A stretch of DNA of 30,720 bases from Chara braunii (lineage: Eukaryota; Streptophyta; Charophyceae; Charales; Characeae), in assembly GCA_003427395.1 (NCBI GenBank), contig BFEA01000051.1:959921-990640 (forward strand), given 5' to 3'. The position numbers and the translations under genes were made by a program. Positions 1 through 9,403 of this stretch are shown piece by piece. The notes under the pieces were generated by a model. That model was not told the origin of the DNA, ran no database searches, and saw only the letters and a list, made by a program, of their open reading frames with translations. Within the stretch, counting starts at the first letter, position 1. Every line of letters begins with the position of its first letter.

Positions 1-87
<87 letters not shown>

Positions 88-88
88 A
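1..88. repeat. (GA)n microsatellite, ending in GGGA repeats
   Basis: Uninterrupted GA dinucleotides run from the first base to about position 80, then change to GGGA units. The array is cut by the window edge, so its full length is unknown. The other end of the window is also a CT-rich tract. Confidence 0.97.
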
Positions 89-740
89 GGGAAATCAAAT
101 GGCCCTTTAACATTAATCAGAAACCCGTTGCAGGTAATCCTAGAGGCCACTGCAAACAATTAGCGAGGGCCTCCTTTCAACGAAAGTGGCACTTCTCGAA
201 CACATTGCAGGGCAGCAGCATGCCAACTATATATGTTGTAGATTTGCATTAAGGTCTGTGTTTTAGGAGTTATGGGAGCATGAGCACACGATTATCTGGG
301 CAGCAGCAGGCCAACTTACCACGTGATTTTCAGGGCTTCCCTCCACTACTCACCAAATGTGCGAAACTGAAATGAACCTTCTGCTAGAACATGGAAATCA
401 TACGCCGGCATATGTTTTGGCTTTTGTGCAAGTGGTGACAAGTGGAACCAGGCCCTTAGGGCCACTGCTCGTAGGAAAAGGGAAACAAAAGAAAGAAAGA
501 GAGAGCTACCGCAATAAGTAGTTGTAGCCCATAACTGCTGGAACACAAACTTGAAATTCGGATCCAGAAGATATATTGTTGACCTGCTCCTCGCTCATCC
601 GGAATTCGTCAAGTGTCTCCGTTGAAATGTAAGAGCTCTGCATATTCTCTGTTGGGGGCCCTTAAGAAAAAAAGCTATATGCAATGAGGAATAGGGGGCC
701 GCAATTGTTTTTCTCTGCCCTTAAAATTTGTAGGACGGAG
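89..740. other. Unassigned stretch, no gene recognised
   Basis: Short open frames exist (for example 346-546 on the minus strand), but none has recognisable domains or any sign of being coding. A purine-rich patch lies near 488-510. I see no RNA gene and no clear repeat here. Confidence 0.6.
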
Positions 741-744
741 GGGC

Positions 745-890
745 TTGTCTGGCTACCTCAGCCACCCCCAGTGCCCTCTATACACCCCCTCAACACCTCC
801 AAATCCCCCCCAAACCCCCTCATTACCCCCCCCCAATACCCCTTATAACCTCCCTATCCCCCCCCTACCTCCCGAGAGAAGGTTAACAAC
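745..890. repeat. C-rich low-complexity tract
   Basis: Runs of CCCC separated by A or T (ACCCCC, CAACCCC) cover this stretch. The plus-strand open frame through it is proline-rich only because of the base composition, so I do not treat it as a gene. Confidence 0.8.
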
Positions 891-906
891 AGTCGTATTT
901 TTCATC

Positions 907-1240
907 ACCACTTCAAGACACCCTTCACCACTTCAGGATGCAGCCTGCCTAAACAGGTGGTTTTCAGGGTCTTCAGACCTTTCACCACTTCAAGACACCC
1001 TTCACCACTTCAGGATGCTACCTGCCTAAACAAGTGGTTTTCAGGGTCTTCTGACCTTTCACCACTTCAGGATCATTCAGGATTTTCAGACTGCCCAAAA
1101 CTCTCACTTCACCACTTCAGGATGCAGCCTGCCTAAACAGGTGGTTTTCAGGGTCTTATGACCTTTCACCGCTTCAGGACCATTCATGATTTTCAGACTG
1201 CCCAAAACTCTCACTTCAGAATTTTCATTCCTGAATTTTC
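907..1240. repeat. Degenerate tandem repeat built on CTTCAGGATG
   Basis: A unit that starts CTTCAGGATGCAGCCTGCCT and runs into GGTTTTCAGGGTCTT occurs at about 931, 1008 and 1115. A second block ending CCCAAAACTCTCACTTC occurs at about 1093 and 1200. Spacings of 77 and 107 bases show that the unit has a variable insert. The source is not recognised. Confidence 0.85.
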
Positions 1241-1697
1241 AGCTACCCGTTAACCGCTTGTGTACCTCCCGCATCCCCAAAAGTTTCTCAGCTGATTTGG
1301 GTTGTACTCAGCAAGCGCAGTACAACTCTTAACTCAGATTTGAAAAAAAAACAGTGGATGACTGTTTTTTGACTGGTCGGCAAACCGCCGACCGGTAGGC
1401 CCTACTGGTCGGCTGTAAAACGATCGGCGGTCAGCTTACATGCAACCATTATAAATGTATAAAAAAATAAAGGGATGCAGAATCCTAAGGGGAGCACGCG
1501 TGGAATAGCTGCGTGCGTGGTCCAAAATTGAGGCCCGAGGCCTCAGCACCCGTCGGGTCCCAAAAGGGCCCCTTGTACAAGCGCCAACACGCTACACCAC
1601 CCCTCGTGGGATGAGACAGGCGATGGTCAGTGTTAATCACTTTTTTCTAAGTATGCTGAGTTTATCCCTTTGCCAGCCGAGGCAAGAATGCCTCTGC
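1241..1697. other. Unassigned spacer with a GC-rich hairpin
   Basis: No coding content was recognised. The notable structure is a 12-bp stem with one mismatch and a 3-base loop: left arm 1387-1398 (GCCGACCGGTAG), right arm 1402-1413 (CTACTGGTCGGC). The interval 1500-1600 is rich in GGCC words. Confidence 0.6.
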
Positions 1698-1904
1698 TTA
1701 AAAGACCAGTACTTGGCCCAGCTATCGATGCCGAGCCGGCCGACCCCCTGCGGCCCAAGTTTCGCCGAACCGCTAGGGCGCCGTTTCAACTTTTTTTTGG
1801 CTGGCGCTTCCAGCCATTGGGTCCGGTACCCCGAAGCTCGACAGGCGCGGCGCGTTAACAGGAAGCGCCGCGACCGATAGCTGGGCCAAGTACTGGTGGT
1901 TTAA
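1698..1904. mobile_element. TIR element (MITE-like), best-preserved copy
   Basis: Two arms of about 30 bp are inverted copies: left 1698-1727 (TTAAAAGACCAGTACTTGGC, then CCAGCTATCG) and right 1875-1904, whose reverse complement differs from it at only a couple of positions. The interior is about 147 bp, GC-rich, with a central run of eight T. The tips TTAAACCACCAGTAC recur at about 24126, 24766, 25064 and 28384. The target-site duplication is unclear; TTAA or TTA at the ends is possible. It has no coding capacity, so it would have needed an enzyme from elsewhere. Confidence 0.8.
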
Positions 1905-2022
1905 AGAAGTATTCTCTGAAAAGTGGGTGAGTGTCCATAGGCACCCAACTTCTATTGTGAGTGATAGAGAGTATTAGAGACTGGAAGGGTTTCACCCAGT
2001 TCGCGCAACATTGCAGATACCA

Positions 2023-2157
2023 GGACTCGATCCCCAGACTTTCCCTAGCCCACTCTATAGTTGCCCGTTGACCTTGTGTGCTTTGAACCCGCGACCTGTC
2101 CCTAAAACCGCGTACAAATGTTTTGTGTGTGCAGCTTGGGTCGTGTGGATTTGATCC
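2023..2157 (-). other. Three tRNA B-box-like motifs
   Basis: On the minus strand, GGATCAAATCC (2147-2157), GGGTTCAAAGC (2080-2090) and GGATCGAGTCC (2023-2033) each come close to the Pol III B-box consensus GGTTCRANNCC. They lie 57 to 67 bases apart. I could not build a cloverleaf or find convincing A boxes, so this may be chance or a decayed SINE cluster. Confidence 0.25.
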
Positions 2158-2217
2158 GTAGGCCTATTGTTTAGAAGTCTTAGGGTCGTCTGTAGATGTC
2201 CCCAAAAGGCAAGTTTA

Positions 2218-2243
2218 CAGTTGACCTTTCGAAAGGTCAACTG
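2218..2243. repeat. Perfect 26-bp palindrome
   Basis: CAGTTGACCTTTC is followed directly by its exact reverse complement GAAAGGTCAACTG, with no loop. Partial copies of the half-site (GAAAGGTC) occur nearby at about 2257 and 2343, so the surrounding 200 bases look built from this word. Function unknown. Confidence 0.9.
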
Positions 2244-2789
2244 GCCATACGTCCTCTGAAAGGTCTGTAGGTCGTGGTTAGAGTAGTTCTCAAAGAGTCC
2301 ACTTGACCTCTCGAAGTCAGTAGAGGCAACCCGTCAAATCTCTGAAAGGTCAAGAGTCCCAAGTCAACCCCGAAGGGAAACATGAAAAGGCAGTCCCAGT
2401 CCAGTCCGTTTTGCAGCAAGTACTAGAGTGGGACTGCACATCTTGAGGGCCTGGGACATCGGGCAGACCCAGACCACCAAACGAATAGTATAAATAAAGA
2501 GGCAGCGATCAGTCATTCACTCATTATCTGGGGAACTACACGGAAGCACTGCTCGAGTGACTTGTACACTGAGCCCGAAGGTGGAAGAGGATAAAATGAC
2601 GGCGGCCATAGCCGCCAGAGTTAGTAGTCAGCGTGGGTGTATGTGCAGACATTCAGAGTAGATCCAAGTGTTGTGTGCGTACGTGCGTGTGAGTGTCTGA
2701 TGGTGGATACAGTGTTCAGGTGGGAATTCCAGACTGGCACTCAGACGCCATAGCCATGAGAAGTGACAAGTTGTTTGGAGCTGAGTTCC
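2244..2789. other. Spacer upstream of the chromovirus remnant, with TATA-like site
   Basis: A TATA-like word (GTATAAATAAAG) lies at about 2489, followed by sequence that could be a decayed LTR or leader. A short hairpin (GGCGGC, CATA, GCCGCC) is at 2601-2616, and nearly the same hairpin recurs at 30629-30644. No LTR pair could be found, so the LTR reading is only a possibility. Confidence 0.35.
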
Positions 2790-3690
2790 TGGCCGAAGGC
2801 CATATCTCTGAGTTTTTTTGTGGGCGCACTGCGCCATCTCAAGTCTGTTGCTGATTCTGCGTCTGTGGAAGTTTCTGCTGCCATTGCCAGCTGCATGTAT
2901 GCATGTTGAACGTGAGGTGAGGACAAGTCTGATTGCAGAGACCATGCTTTTGCAGTGATGAGGGACAGTGCTATTGTCAGGACTATCTCCATTAAAGGCT
3001 TGACATGACTTTTGGTATACATCCTGAAGCCCATGGACAGGCTGAGGTAATGAACCAGATCTTGTTTCAGATGTTGCGACCTGTGATCACACCTGATCAA
3101 TAGGATTGGGACCAACATTTGTCCAGGGCTCAGTTAATGTACAAAACGTCTGTTCACAGCTCCGCTGGATTCACCCCACATAGGCTCCATTGGGGTAGGG
3201 ACCCAAGACAGCCTCTCGATGGCATCATCGATAAGGCAAACCCCAAATCGACTGCTGACACTACGGAATTTGCCAACAGTTATGGAAGGGATTTAGAGAA
3301 GGCATTGAAGGCAAGGAGTAACATGTTCAAAGCACAGAAAATAATGATTGAACAGGGTAATAAACACTGCTTGCATTCCCCCATTCGTCCAGGGCACTGG
3401 GTCTGGGTGAAAAGATCTGAACTGTCAGATGTATAGGGTATCTCAAGAAAGTTGTTGCCCATCTATTATGGTCCATGGCAGGTTCTTGACACAGTGGGGG
3501 CAGATCAATTTAGTCCTTCCTATGTGTTGGCTGTACCCCCTCAGATCAGAACCTACCCTGTCTTTCATGCATCCAAGTTGCTGCCTCTCACGCCCTCGGA
3601 TGCATTGCCAGACAGGCCCCCTCAGTTTGGCCTTATTCCTGGAAAGGGATATGAAGTGGAGAGTATTGAGGATCGGTGGGGCACAGTAGT
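2790..3690 (+). pseudogene. Chromovirus (Ty3/gypsy) integrase remnant
   Basis: This is the catalytic core and C-terminal part of a retrotransposon integrase, the nuclear enzyme that inserts cDNA. From about 2928 one frame gives SDCRDHAF, matching the usual SDRDxxF block around the second catalytic Asp. After a frameshift near 3005 comes HPEAHGQAEVMNQ, which keeps the catalytic Glu of the GQTE block. Next is WDQHLSRAQLMYKTSVHSSA, the WDxxLxxxxxxYNxSxHxxx region, and then a GHWVWVKRSEL / YYGPWQVL / YPVFHASKLLP tail typical of the family. In-frame stops lie at 3101-3103 and 3434-3436. RT, RNase H and gag are absent upstream, so this is a fragment. Assignment to Ty3/gypsy is secure; inactivity follows from the stops. 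Confidence 0.88.
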
Positions 3691-3962
3691 TAATGGATCC
3701 GTACATCTGGGCCTCAGCCCTCCTCCGTGCAAGCGCGAATTCGAACCGGCGACTTTGGCCACAGGAGCCAAGTCTCTTAACCACTACAGCCAGGACAGGC
3801 CCCGACTGTGCGTATCTCGTGAAGTTCCTCTTCCAACCACATACTAAAGACCAGTTGTTTACTAGGAAGGAACTTCTCAAGTCAGCCAAGTCCGTTGTGC
3901 GCTTTCATGAGGCTGCACCGAAAGGGCAATTGGCCCGGTGTTCACCTTGTGGACACTCCTAG
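3640..3962 (+). pseudogene. Chromodomain remnant of the same chromovirus, split by an insertion
   Basis: Chromodomains at the C terminus of chromovirus integrases bind modified histone tails and steer insertion into heterochromatin. The first strand, YEVESIEDRW, is seen at about 3650-3680. The second part, CAYLVKFLFQPHTKDQLFTR followed by KELLKSA, is at about 3803-3895 in another frame. Between them lie about 115 bases that fit no chromodomain and that carry a tRNA-like unit on the opposite strand. The simplest reading is a chromodomain interrupted by a short retroposon. The exact joints are not clear and I could not find a target-site duplication. Confidence 0.65.
3725..3803 (-). repeat. tRNA-like sequence, probable SINE head or tRNA pseudogene
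   Basis: Read on the minus strand, TGGCTGTAGTGG fits the Pol III A box with one mismatch, and GGTTCGAATTC about 35 bases later fits the B box. Between them TTGGC and GCCAA form a perfect 5-bp anticodon-like stem around a 7-base loop (TCCTGTG). The acceptor arms do not pair, the T stem is poor and position 33 is not T, so a working tRNA is unlikely. It sits inside the chromodomain remnant. Confidence 0.55.
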
Positions 3963-4740
3963 CTCGGGGTCCTCACTCCTTGGGAGGGTAGGAATGCAAT
4001 GAACTTGCAGGTTCTGAGTGGGTTGTACAAGTAACGGGGTCATTTTCATAATTTTTCGAAGTTTTTGAGTCCTAACCGGTATCTGTTACAGGCCCACTTC
4101 CTACAGGGACATTTCTGGAAATTACTAAAATTCCAAGCCTGAGATTATTCTTCCTACGGCCTGGTACTAGTACCGTTACTGGAAAGTGCAGGCCCGTGTT
4201 TTGTGGCATCCTCGGTCCTAGGTCCGTGAGTCCAGTACGTCGCAGGTTAGAAATAGTGAGAGGCCGGAGAAGGACGAGTTCTTTGGTTCTTGTTTTTTTT
4301 ATGGTAGAAGACACTGCTGTGAATTTGGGTTGAAGCAGCCATCTTCTTGGAGGAAGTTGGCCATAGTTGGTGGCTGTGGTGAAACTTGATGAGAGCACTG
4401 AAGCGGGTGTTTCAGGGCTGCATGCGCTGACAAGTATCTGGGGTCTTGGGGTTGGGCGCTGCCGTCTTCATCCTCGTGGCAGCCATATCCTTCTTCTTCG
4501 AGTTGACAGGTTCAACCTGCGTTCAGGGTGCTGGCACTGATTGGGCATCGAGTCTTCTGTGTCAGTTCTGACTGGCACTGGACGTAAGGAAGGGGCGCCG
4601 GTGGTCTGCAGCTTCAGGCGGTGGTTACCATAGCCAGGGAGTTGTAGAGTTGATGGTGGAGGAAGGAGAAGACTCATGTGATTCAATGAAGTTTCGTTTG
4701 AGATAGTTTGGGGGGTTTGAAACAGTGTTGGCACTCTTGG
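3963..4740. other. Unassigned region downstream of the chromovirus remnant
   Basis: A 3' LTR would be expected here, but I found no partner copy in the window to define it. Minus-strand open frames at 4072-4398 and 4468-4794 show no recognisable domain. I see nothing else to call. Confidence 0.5.
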
Positions 4741-4899
4741 AATTTTGTACATCTTATTGATTGGAGGAGGAGGGAATAAGAGTTGGAGTTTCACTTCAAT
4801 TCCATTCGTGTATATTGAGCTTCCGCTTTTTACTTCTCTCCGGTTCTGTGTGGATTTGCCTCCTGCAAGTCTGCTTCATCATTGCATGCTTGTATGGGA

Positions 4900-5260
4900 A
4901 TGTGTGAATGTGTTATGGATGGATGTCAATCAGTTACATAACAGTCGAGTGGGATGGATGATGGTTTACCGTCATTGATGAATAGATGGACGACAAGATG
5001 AGGAGTATGCATGGGTGGATGGATGGAACACAAGGTAGGGGAGATGGATGGATAGAGGCGGACAAGACGAGATTGGATGGATTAATGGATGGATGGTATA
5101 GGGGCGGGTTTGTTAGGGGGTGTTGGGTGGGGTGGAGAAATGATTAAGATTAAAGGATGGCAAGATGAGATGTATGTATGCATGGATGGGTGGATGGATC
5201 GGAGCCAAAACCGAGATAGGAAAGATTGGATGGATTGATGGATGGCTGGGAAGGTACTGC
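4900..5260. repeat. Dispersed (ATGG)n minisatellite
   Basis: GGATGGATGG blocks are scattered over the interval and separated by short unrelated words. The strongest blocks are near 5018-5055, 5075-5098 and 5180-5250. Open frames through it on both strands are composition artefacts. Confidence 0.85.
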
Positions 5261-5299
5261 ATGGGTGTGTGGAGGCAGAGGTTCGGTGATGGGTGGGAG

Positions 5300-5680
5300 G
5301 GGGTGGACGTCGCACTGTGGGTGGCCGGAGGTGGAGGCCGGTCAATAGGTGGGAGGAGAGGGAGGTAGTGGGATGGTGGGAGGAGGTGAAGATCACGCAA
5401 TAGGTGGGAGGAGGTGGAGGTCACCTGATGGTAGAAGGAGGGGGAGATTGTCTGATGCGCTGGAGGGGGGAAAGGTCACCTGATAGATGAGAGGGGGAGG
5501 TGCTGTGGTGGGTGGGAGGAGGTGGTGGTGCCATGATCGGTGGGAGGAGGTGGTGGTGCCATGATCGGTGGGAGGAGGTGGTGGTGCCATGATCGGTGGG
5601 AGGAGGNGGNGGTGCCNTGATCGGTGGGAGGAGGTGGAGGTCTTGTGGTGGGTGGGACGAGAGGGAGGTCGCGCAATGGG
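5300..5680. repeat. GGTGGGAGGAGGTGG minisatellite with a 28-bp core array
   Basis: The word GGTGGGAGGAGGTGG recurs with variable spacers from about 5349. Between about 5531 and 5642 it becomes a regular array with period 28, starting CCATGATCGGTGGGAGGAGG, in four units. Unresolved bases at 5607, 5610 and 5617 fall inside it, so the assembled copy number may be wrong. Confidence 0.92.
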
Positions 5681-5914
5681 TGACAGGAGATGGAGTGAAG
5701 TGGTGCTATGGGAGTGAGATGGGTGGTGGGGAATATCGGTCTATGGGGGAAGATGGGGTAGCGAGGACATTGCACGGTAGGCGACCACTCTCTCTTACAC
5801 ATACAGAAAAGAAGACGATGACAAAGAGAAGTCACCTCGCTCAGACAAGTTAGAAGTCTCTCTCTTTTTTTCCTTTTTACCTCGCTAGATGCATATGGGG
5901 AAGAAGATCGCCAG

Positions 5915-6018
5915 CAATGAAGAAGAAGAAGGAGGAGGAGGAGGAAGAGGAAGGAGGAGGAAGAGGAAGGAGGAGGAAGAGGAAGGAGGAGGGAGGAGGA
6001 AGGACGGGAGGAAGAAGC
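5915..6018. repeat. Purine tract (GGA/GAA)n
   Basis: A pure AG tract of about 100 bases made of GAAGAA and GGAGGA words. The plus-strand frame 5889-6188 and the minus-strand frames across it encode only Glu/Gly/Arg or Ser/Leu/Pro runs and are not taken as genes. Confidence 0.92.
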
Positions 6019-6289
6019 CGGTGACAGTCGGCAAGTTGTGGACACAGCAGTCTCTCGATGGCAATGACACGCACATGGTGAGGGTAGCGCTCGATGATGG
6101 CAACAACACAAAATTTGGTGCGGAGTGCCCACACAAAGCTGTGCACCCACCCATATTTGAAGGCCATGAAATCGTGGCTGTGGATTGATGGTGATCAACG
6201 GCCAGGATGATCGACTTTTTCGGAAAATGAAAGCAGGGTTGTTAGGGCCTCTGCAAATTCTTTCTCAAGCGTGTTACATGCTGAGCCTG

Positions 6290-6650
6290 CAGACAGGCCC
6301 CATTTTGGGGGCCTGACGGTTGCTGGGGGCCTGACGGTTGTTGGGGGCCCCCAAGCCGCACGCCCCTCAGACGTGCACCCTGGAGGCCCACGGCCGACCT
6401 TATGGCCGCAGGTTTCGATTTAAGGCAGCATTCATTTATTTATATATTTATTTGCTGTCCTATTTTGTCTGTTCAGGCGTTGTTTCGAACTTGCAGTTCG
6501 TCCGAACAGACTTTCGGTCTGTTCGGACAAAGGCCACATTTTGGGTCTTGTACATTCGCAGGCAGGCCCTTTCGGGCTAGGTCCACTTTCGTCCGGTAGG
6601 GGACGCTCTCTGCTGCATCAGCAGGGAGGGCCTGGACGATCGGTAGGGAC
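6290..6650 (+). repeat. Hairpin-rich head of repeat copy A
   Basis: The stretch opens with an 18-bp near-tandem unit, GGGGGCCTGACGGTTGCT, at 6307 and 6325. It then contains a perfect 12-bp stem with a 5-base loop: GTCCGAACAGAC (6500-6511), TTTCG, GTCTGTTCGGAC (6517-6528). Smaller stems include GGCCC/TTTC/GGGCT near 6567. The equivalent part of copy B (30225-30500) is also packed with hairpins, but with different arm sequences. Confidence 0.7.
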
Positions 6651-6754
6651 CCAGACACGCCACTTTGAGGCCAGGACCAGAGTCACACAAAGGCACTAGG
6701 CCCAGCGCTACTTATAGCTGGGCCACGCCAGGGCAGACACTCAGTTTGAGTAGC

Positions 6755-7500
6755 TCGCTTCTTGGAGGACATGCGGCTGGAGCGGCAGTGCTATGCTCGC
6801 GGTAGAGGTGTAGATGTGGAGTGAGGTGGAGGCCACACCTGCGTCGGCGGAGGTCTTACCTGGGCGCCATAGCTGGTCTTCGCGTCAGCGACAGTTAGCA
6901 CATGGCGGCAGTTACATGCAGGTGAGGTAGTGAGGAGGAGGACATCTTCTTCTTCTTCTCTCACCCTCCATCTCTCCTCCTTCCTCCTTCCTCCTTCCCT
7001 CTTCTTCTTCTTCTTCTTCTTCTTCTTCTTTCAGAGAGAGAGAGAGGGAGATTACAGGCAGAGGTTGCATCGGGCATGAAGCCCAGGATCTGATTCGACA
7101 TTTTTGTGGCAGACATCGATTGGACATTCAGCAGGGAGACTAATTTTGGACTTTGCTATCGCGATCTTGGTCTTCTCCCTCACCGCAATCTTCGTCTCGC
7201 CTCTCCCCCATCTCCTCATCCGTGGTATCTCCCCCATGTGCGTGTTCAAGGAGGGACCTTTCTTCCATGTATGTCGTCCCTCCTCCCTCTCTCACATGTG
7301 TGGCATATGATGGGGTGTCACATCAGTATCTGACAGGTCAGGTCATATCTTTGAGTCTTCCGTTGCGCTACATTGTGCAATTTTCACATGTATCTGGATG
7401 TACATTGCTTGTTGATGCTTTGCTGACGCTGCATTGTCCATTCGAGTCCTTTTCAGCACTTTGCGGATCCTTGGGTCCATGTACATCGCTCAACTGAGCA
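6755..7500 (+). mobile_element. Repeat copy A, conserved body (LTR-like)
   Basis: This body matches the reverse complement of 29397-30190 over its whole length. It comprises a leader with GCTATGCT, a CTT/CCT tract at about 6940-7030 (GAA/GGA in the other copy), and a 0.45-kb tail ending CATCGCTCAACTGAGCA exactly at 7500. By eye the tail is close to 88% identical between copies. The CA end, followed by TGTATCAAGCGC, loosely recalls an LTR end next to an initiator-Met primer site, but no internal region or partner LTR was found. The open frame 7153-7497 is not conserved as protein. Confidence 0.75.
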
Positions 7501-8330
7501 TGTATCAAGCGCCTCGCAGCACTCTGGGCCTGTAGGCTGTCACGAGGGCGTTGACCGGGCCCAAGACGTGCTTTCCCTGTTTTGTGTCGGGGCCACCCAG
7601 GACCACGCCCGGAGGTCCTACCCAATCAGACATGCGGGCATGTGCTGGGGCATGACCTTGGTGCTCTGCCGCATGGAAGATTCACCTCGATTTCATGGGC
7701 TCTTGGATTCCAGAATGTCACACAGTACTTTCACAGTGGCCCATAGGATCAGACATGGTGCGGCTATGGAACTGTCTTGTGCCTACTGGCCTTGGCTCCG
7801 TTTTCTGGGGATTCAGTGGTGATAGGAGAGCAATAGCTGTCTGGTAGGTAAATGAGTCACACATGTTACCGTAAATGAGGCACACATTTGTCTGGTAGGC
7901 AAATGACTATAAAATTACCCTGTCAGTTTACTTTGTCGTGAGTGAATTCCCTAATATCTTGCTCTGTCTTGCTCTAGTTTCTGATTGTGTGTGCTCGTGA
8001 GTTTGGCTACGTCTTATGTCTTTTTACTCTTGATGGATTGTTGTTTTTTCCACTTATTATTGATGTTATTGTTATTGTGCGCCAAATAGGTTTCGAATTT
8101 CGGCCGACTTGAAGACCAGTCTAGACTTGATGGAGAGATGCGTACGTAAGTAGTGCTACTATGATGGATAGTAGGGGACTTAGACTAACCGATGGCGATA
8201 TTCAGTTGGGTGGCTTGATCTCGTAGTACGGGAAAGCACAAGGGAGAGGGTGTCGAGGATGTTGGCTTGATTGCATGCACGGGTAGAACCTAGTCGTGGT
8301 AGCGTCGTACTGATGATGGGATTCGAGGGG
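7501..8330. other. Unassigned stretch between copy A and the G tract
   Basis: No domain-bearing frame was found. AT-rich sequence with many short T runs lies at 7900-8090. Two near-copies of an AAATGAGNCACACATNT word are at about 7851 and 7874. Nothing else stands out. Confidence 0.5.
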
Positions 8331-8334
8331 AGGG

Positions 8335-8462
8335 TGTGGGGGGGGGGACATGGGGTGAAGAGACGTGGGGGGAGAGTAGAAGTCTGGGAGGGTAAGGTGG
8401 GAGGGGGGGGGGGGGGGGGGGGAGGGGGGGGAGGGGGGGGATGGGTGGAGGGGGGGGGGGGC
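8335..8462 (+). repeat. G tract with G-quadruplex potential
   Basis: Runs of 5 to about 20 consecutive G are separated by single A, T or TGG spacers, most densely at 8401-8460. Many sets of four G-runs of three or more with short loops are present, which is the standard pattern for a G-quadruplex. Long homopolymers also make the assembled length uncertain. Confidence 0.9.
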
Positions 8463-8479
8463 AAATCGGGGGTGTGGAG

Positions 8480-9370
8480 CCGAGGGGGGAGGGTCAGGTT
8501 ATCAAGACGTGACCCTTAGTGTAGGTAGAAGATGGTTGGCTGTTCTCGCCTTTTTTCTTCTTTTTTCTTTTTTCTTTTTTTTGTTTGGTTGTGTGTTGTT
8601 TTACCGTTCGTGATTGATCGCTATGGCCTCAACAAAGCAGAGACTAGCTTAGTGGATTAGTCAACGGAGACGTGTGGGATGAGCAGGACGAGGCTCCGCC
8701 AGCGAGTTTTGAAGGGAATGGTTTGTGTGTGGGCTGAGAGTCGCGCATGCTGTCTACACCGCCGGAAACATGCATGTGATTCTGGAGGTCTGGTCGGTCT
8801 TGCGGGCTGAGAATCGCACAGAGGAGGGGGTGATGATGGAAGGGTAGGGATTAGGGGAGAAGGGGGTTAGTGAGTGGAGGGAGGTGGAGTTAGATGGGAC
8901 TTCACTGATAGGGACGATGAAGACGGTGATGCTGTCTTCGTGATTGGCCAGGTCTTGGTTGATGACCACAGTTGATGCGTGTCACTTGAGCCGCCTCGTC
9001 GAGATGGCTGGCTCAGGCCAGTCTCGTTTGGGGCTGGGAGTGGGACGCCTATCTCCCACGTTCTTCTCGAAGGCAGGTCTTGCTGCCGTAGGTGGAGTTC
9101 CGAACGATGGCCGTCAAGCGCTCTTCCACGAGGCTTCCCGGATTCCAAGGTCGGTGAAGCTTTGCGGTGATGGCGGAGGAGGGCTGCTCCTCAAGCTTGG
9201 TTGTCACGATGGCGGCTGCTTCTGCTGCAGTTCAAAATTCGAAAATCACCCGTGCGCGGGCGGGAGCTCGCTGGCTCCTGGCGGGGGACAGGGGGGGCAG
9301 CTGCGGCACTAGCCGCGCGACGAGAGTCAGGCTTCGGCCCCTCGGGCCCGGGTGCTGGCACTAGCGCTGG
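8480..9370. other. Unassigned stretch
   Basis: Overlapping frames on both strands (for example 8944-9312 plus and 8867-9148 minus) have no recognisable domains and shadow each other, as expected of GC-rich non-coding DNA. A T-rich run is at 8551-8585. A repeated word GGCACTAGCGCTGGCAC lies at about 9357. Confidence 0.45.
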
Positions 9371-9376
9371 CACAAA

Positions 9377-9403
9377 ATAGCGCAGCGTAGCGTTACGCGC
9401 TAT
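9377..9403. repeat. GCGTA hairpin
   Basis: ATAGCGC and GCGCTAT enclose GCGTA, GCGT, TACGC, giving a 10-bp stem with a short bulge. It is a member of the short hairpin class that recurs through the window. Confidence 0.6.

Noticed and set aside
907-1240. CRISPR-like spacing of a repeated word
   Set aside because: Copies are degenerate, spacings are irregular, and spacers are themselves repeated; the context is a eukaryotic repeat region.
2741-3118. A 125-residue minus-strand frame
   Set aside because: It is the antisense of the integrase core, which is clearly coding on the plus strand.
5889-6188. A plus-strand frame with a Glu/Gly/Arg-rich start and an ordinary-looking C-terminal half
   Set aside because: The start is the purine tract, and the remaining 50 residues match no domain I recognise.
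5476-6198. A 240-residue minus-strand frame
   Set aside because: It crosses a 28-bp minisatellite with unresolved bases and a purine tract; the residues are Pro/His/Ser/Leu runs from simple repeats.
7153-7497. A frame of about 114 residues open in copy A and also in copy B, with a 3-base indel between them
   Set aside because: Codon-by-codon comparison shows most differences change the residue (for example TCT/TTT, CAA/TCA, ACA/ATA, CAT/CGT), with few silent ones. That is not the pattern of a protein under selection.
7501-7512. TGTATCAAGCGC after copy A as a primer-binding site
   Set aside because: It needs two gaps to match the initiator-Met site, and the equivalent place in copy B (TGTAACACTAGC) does not match at all.
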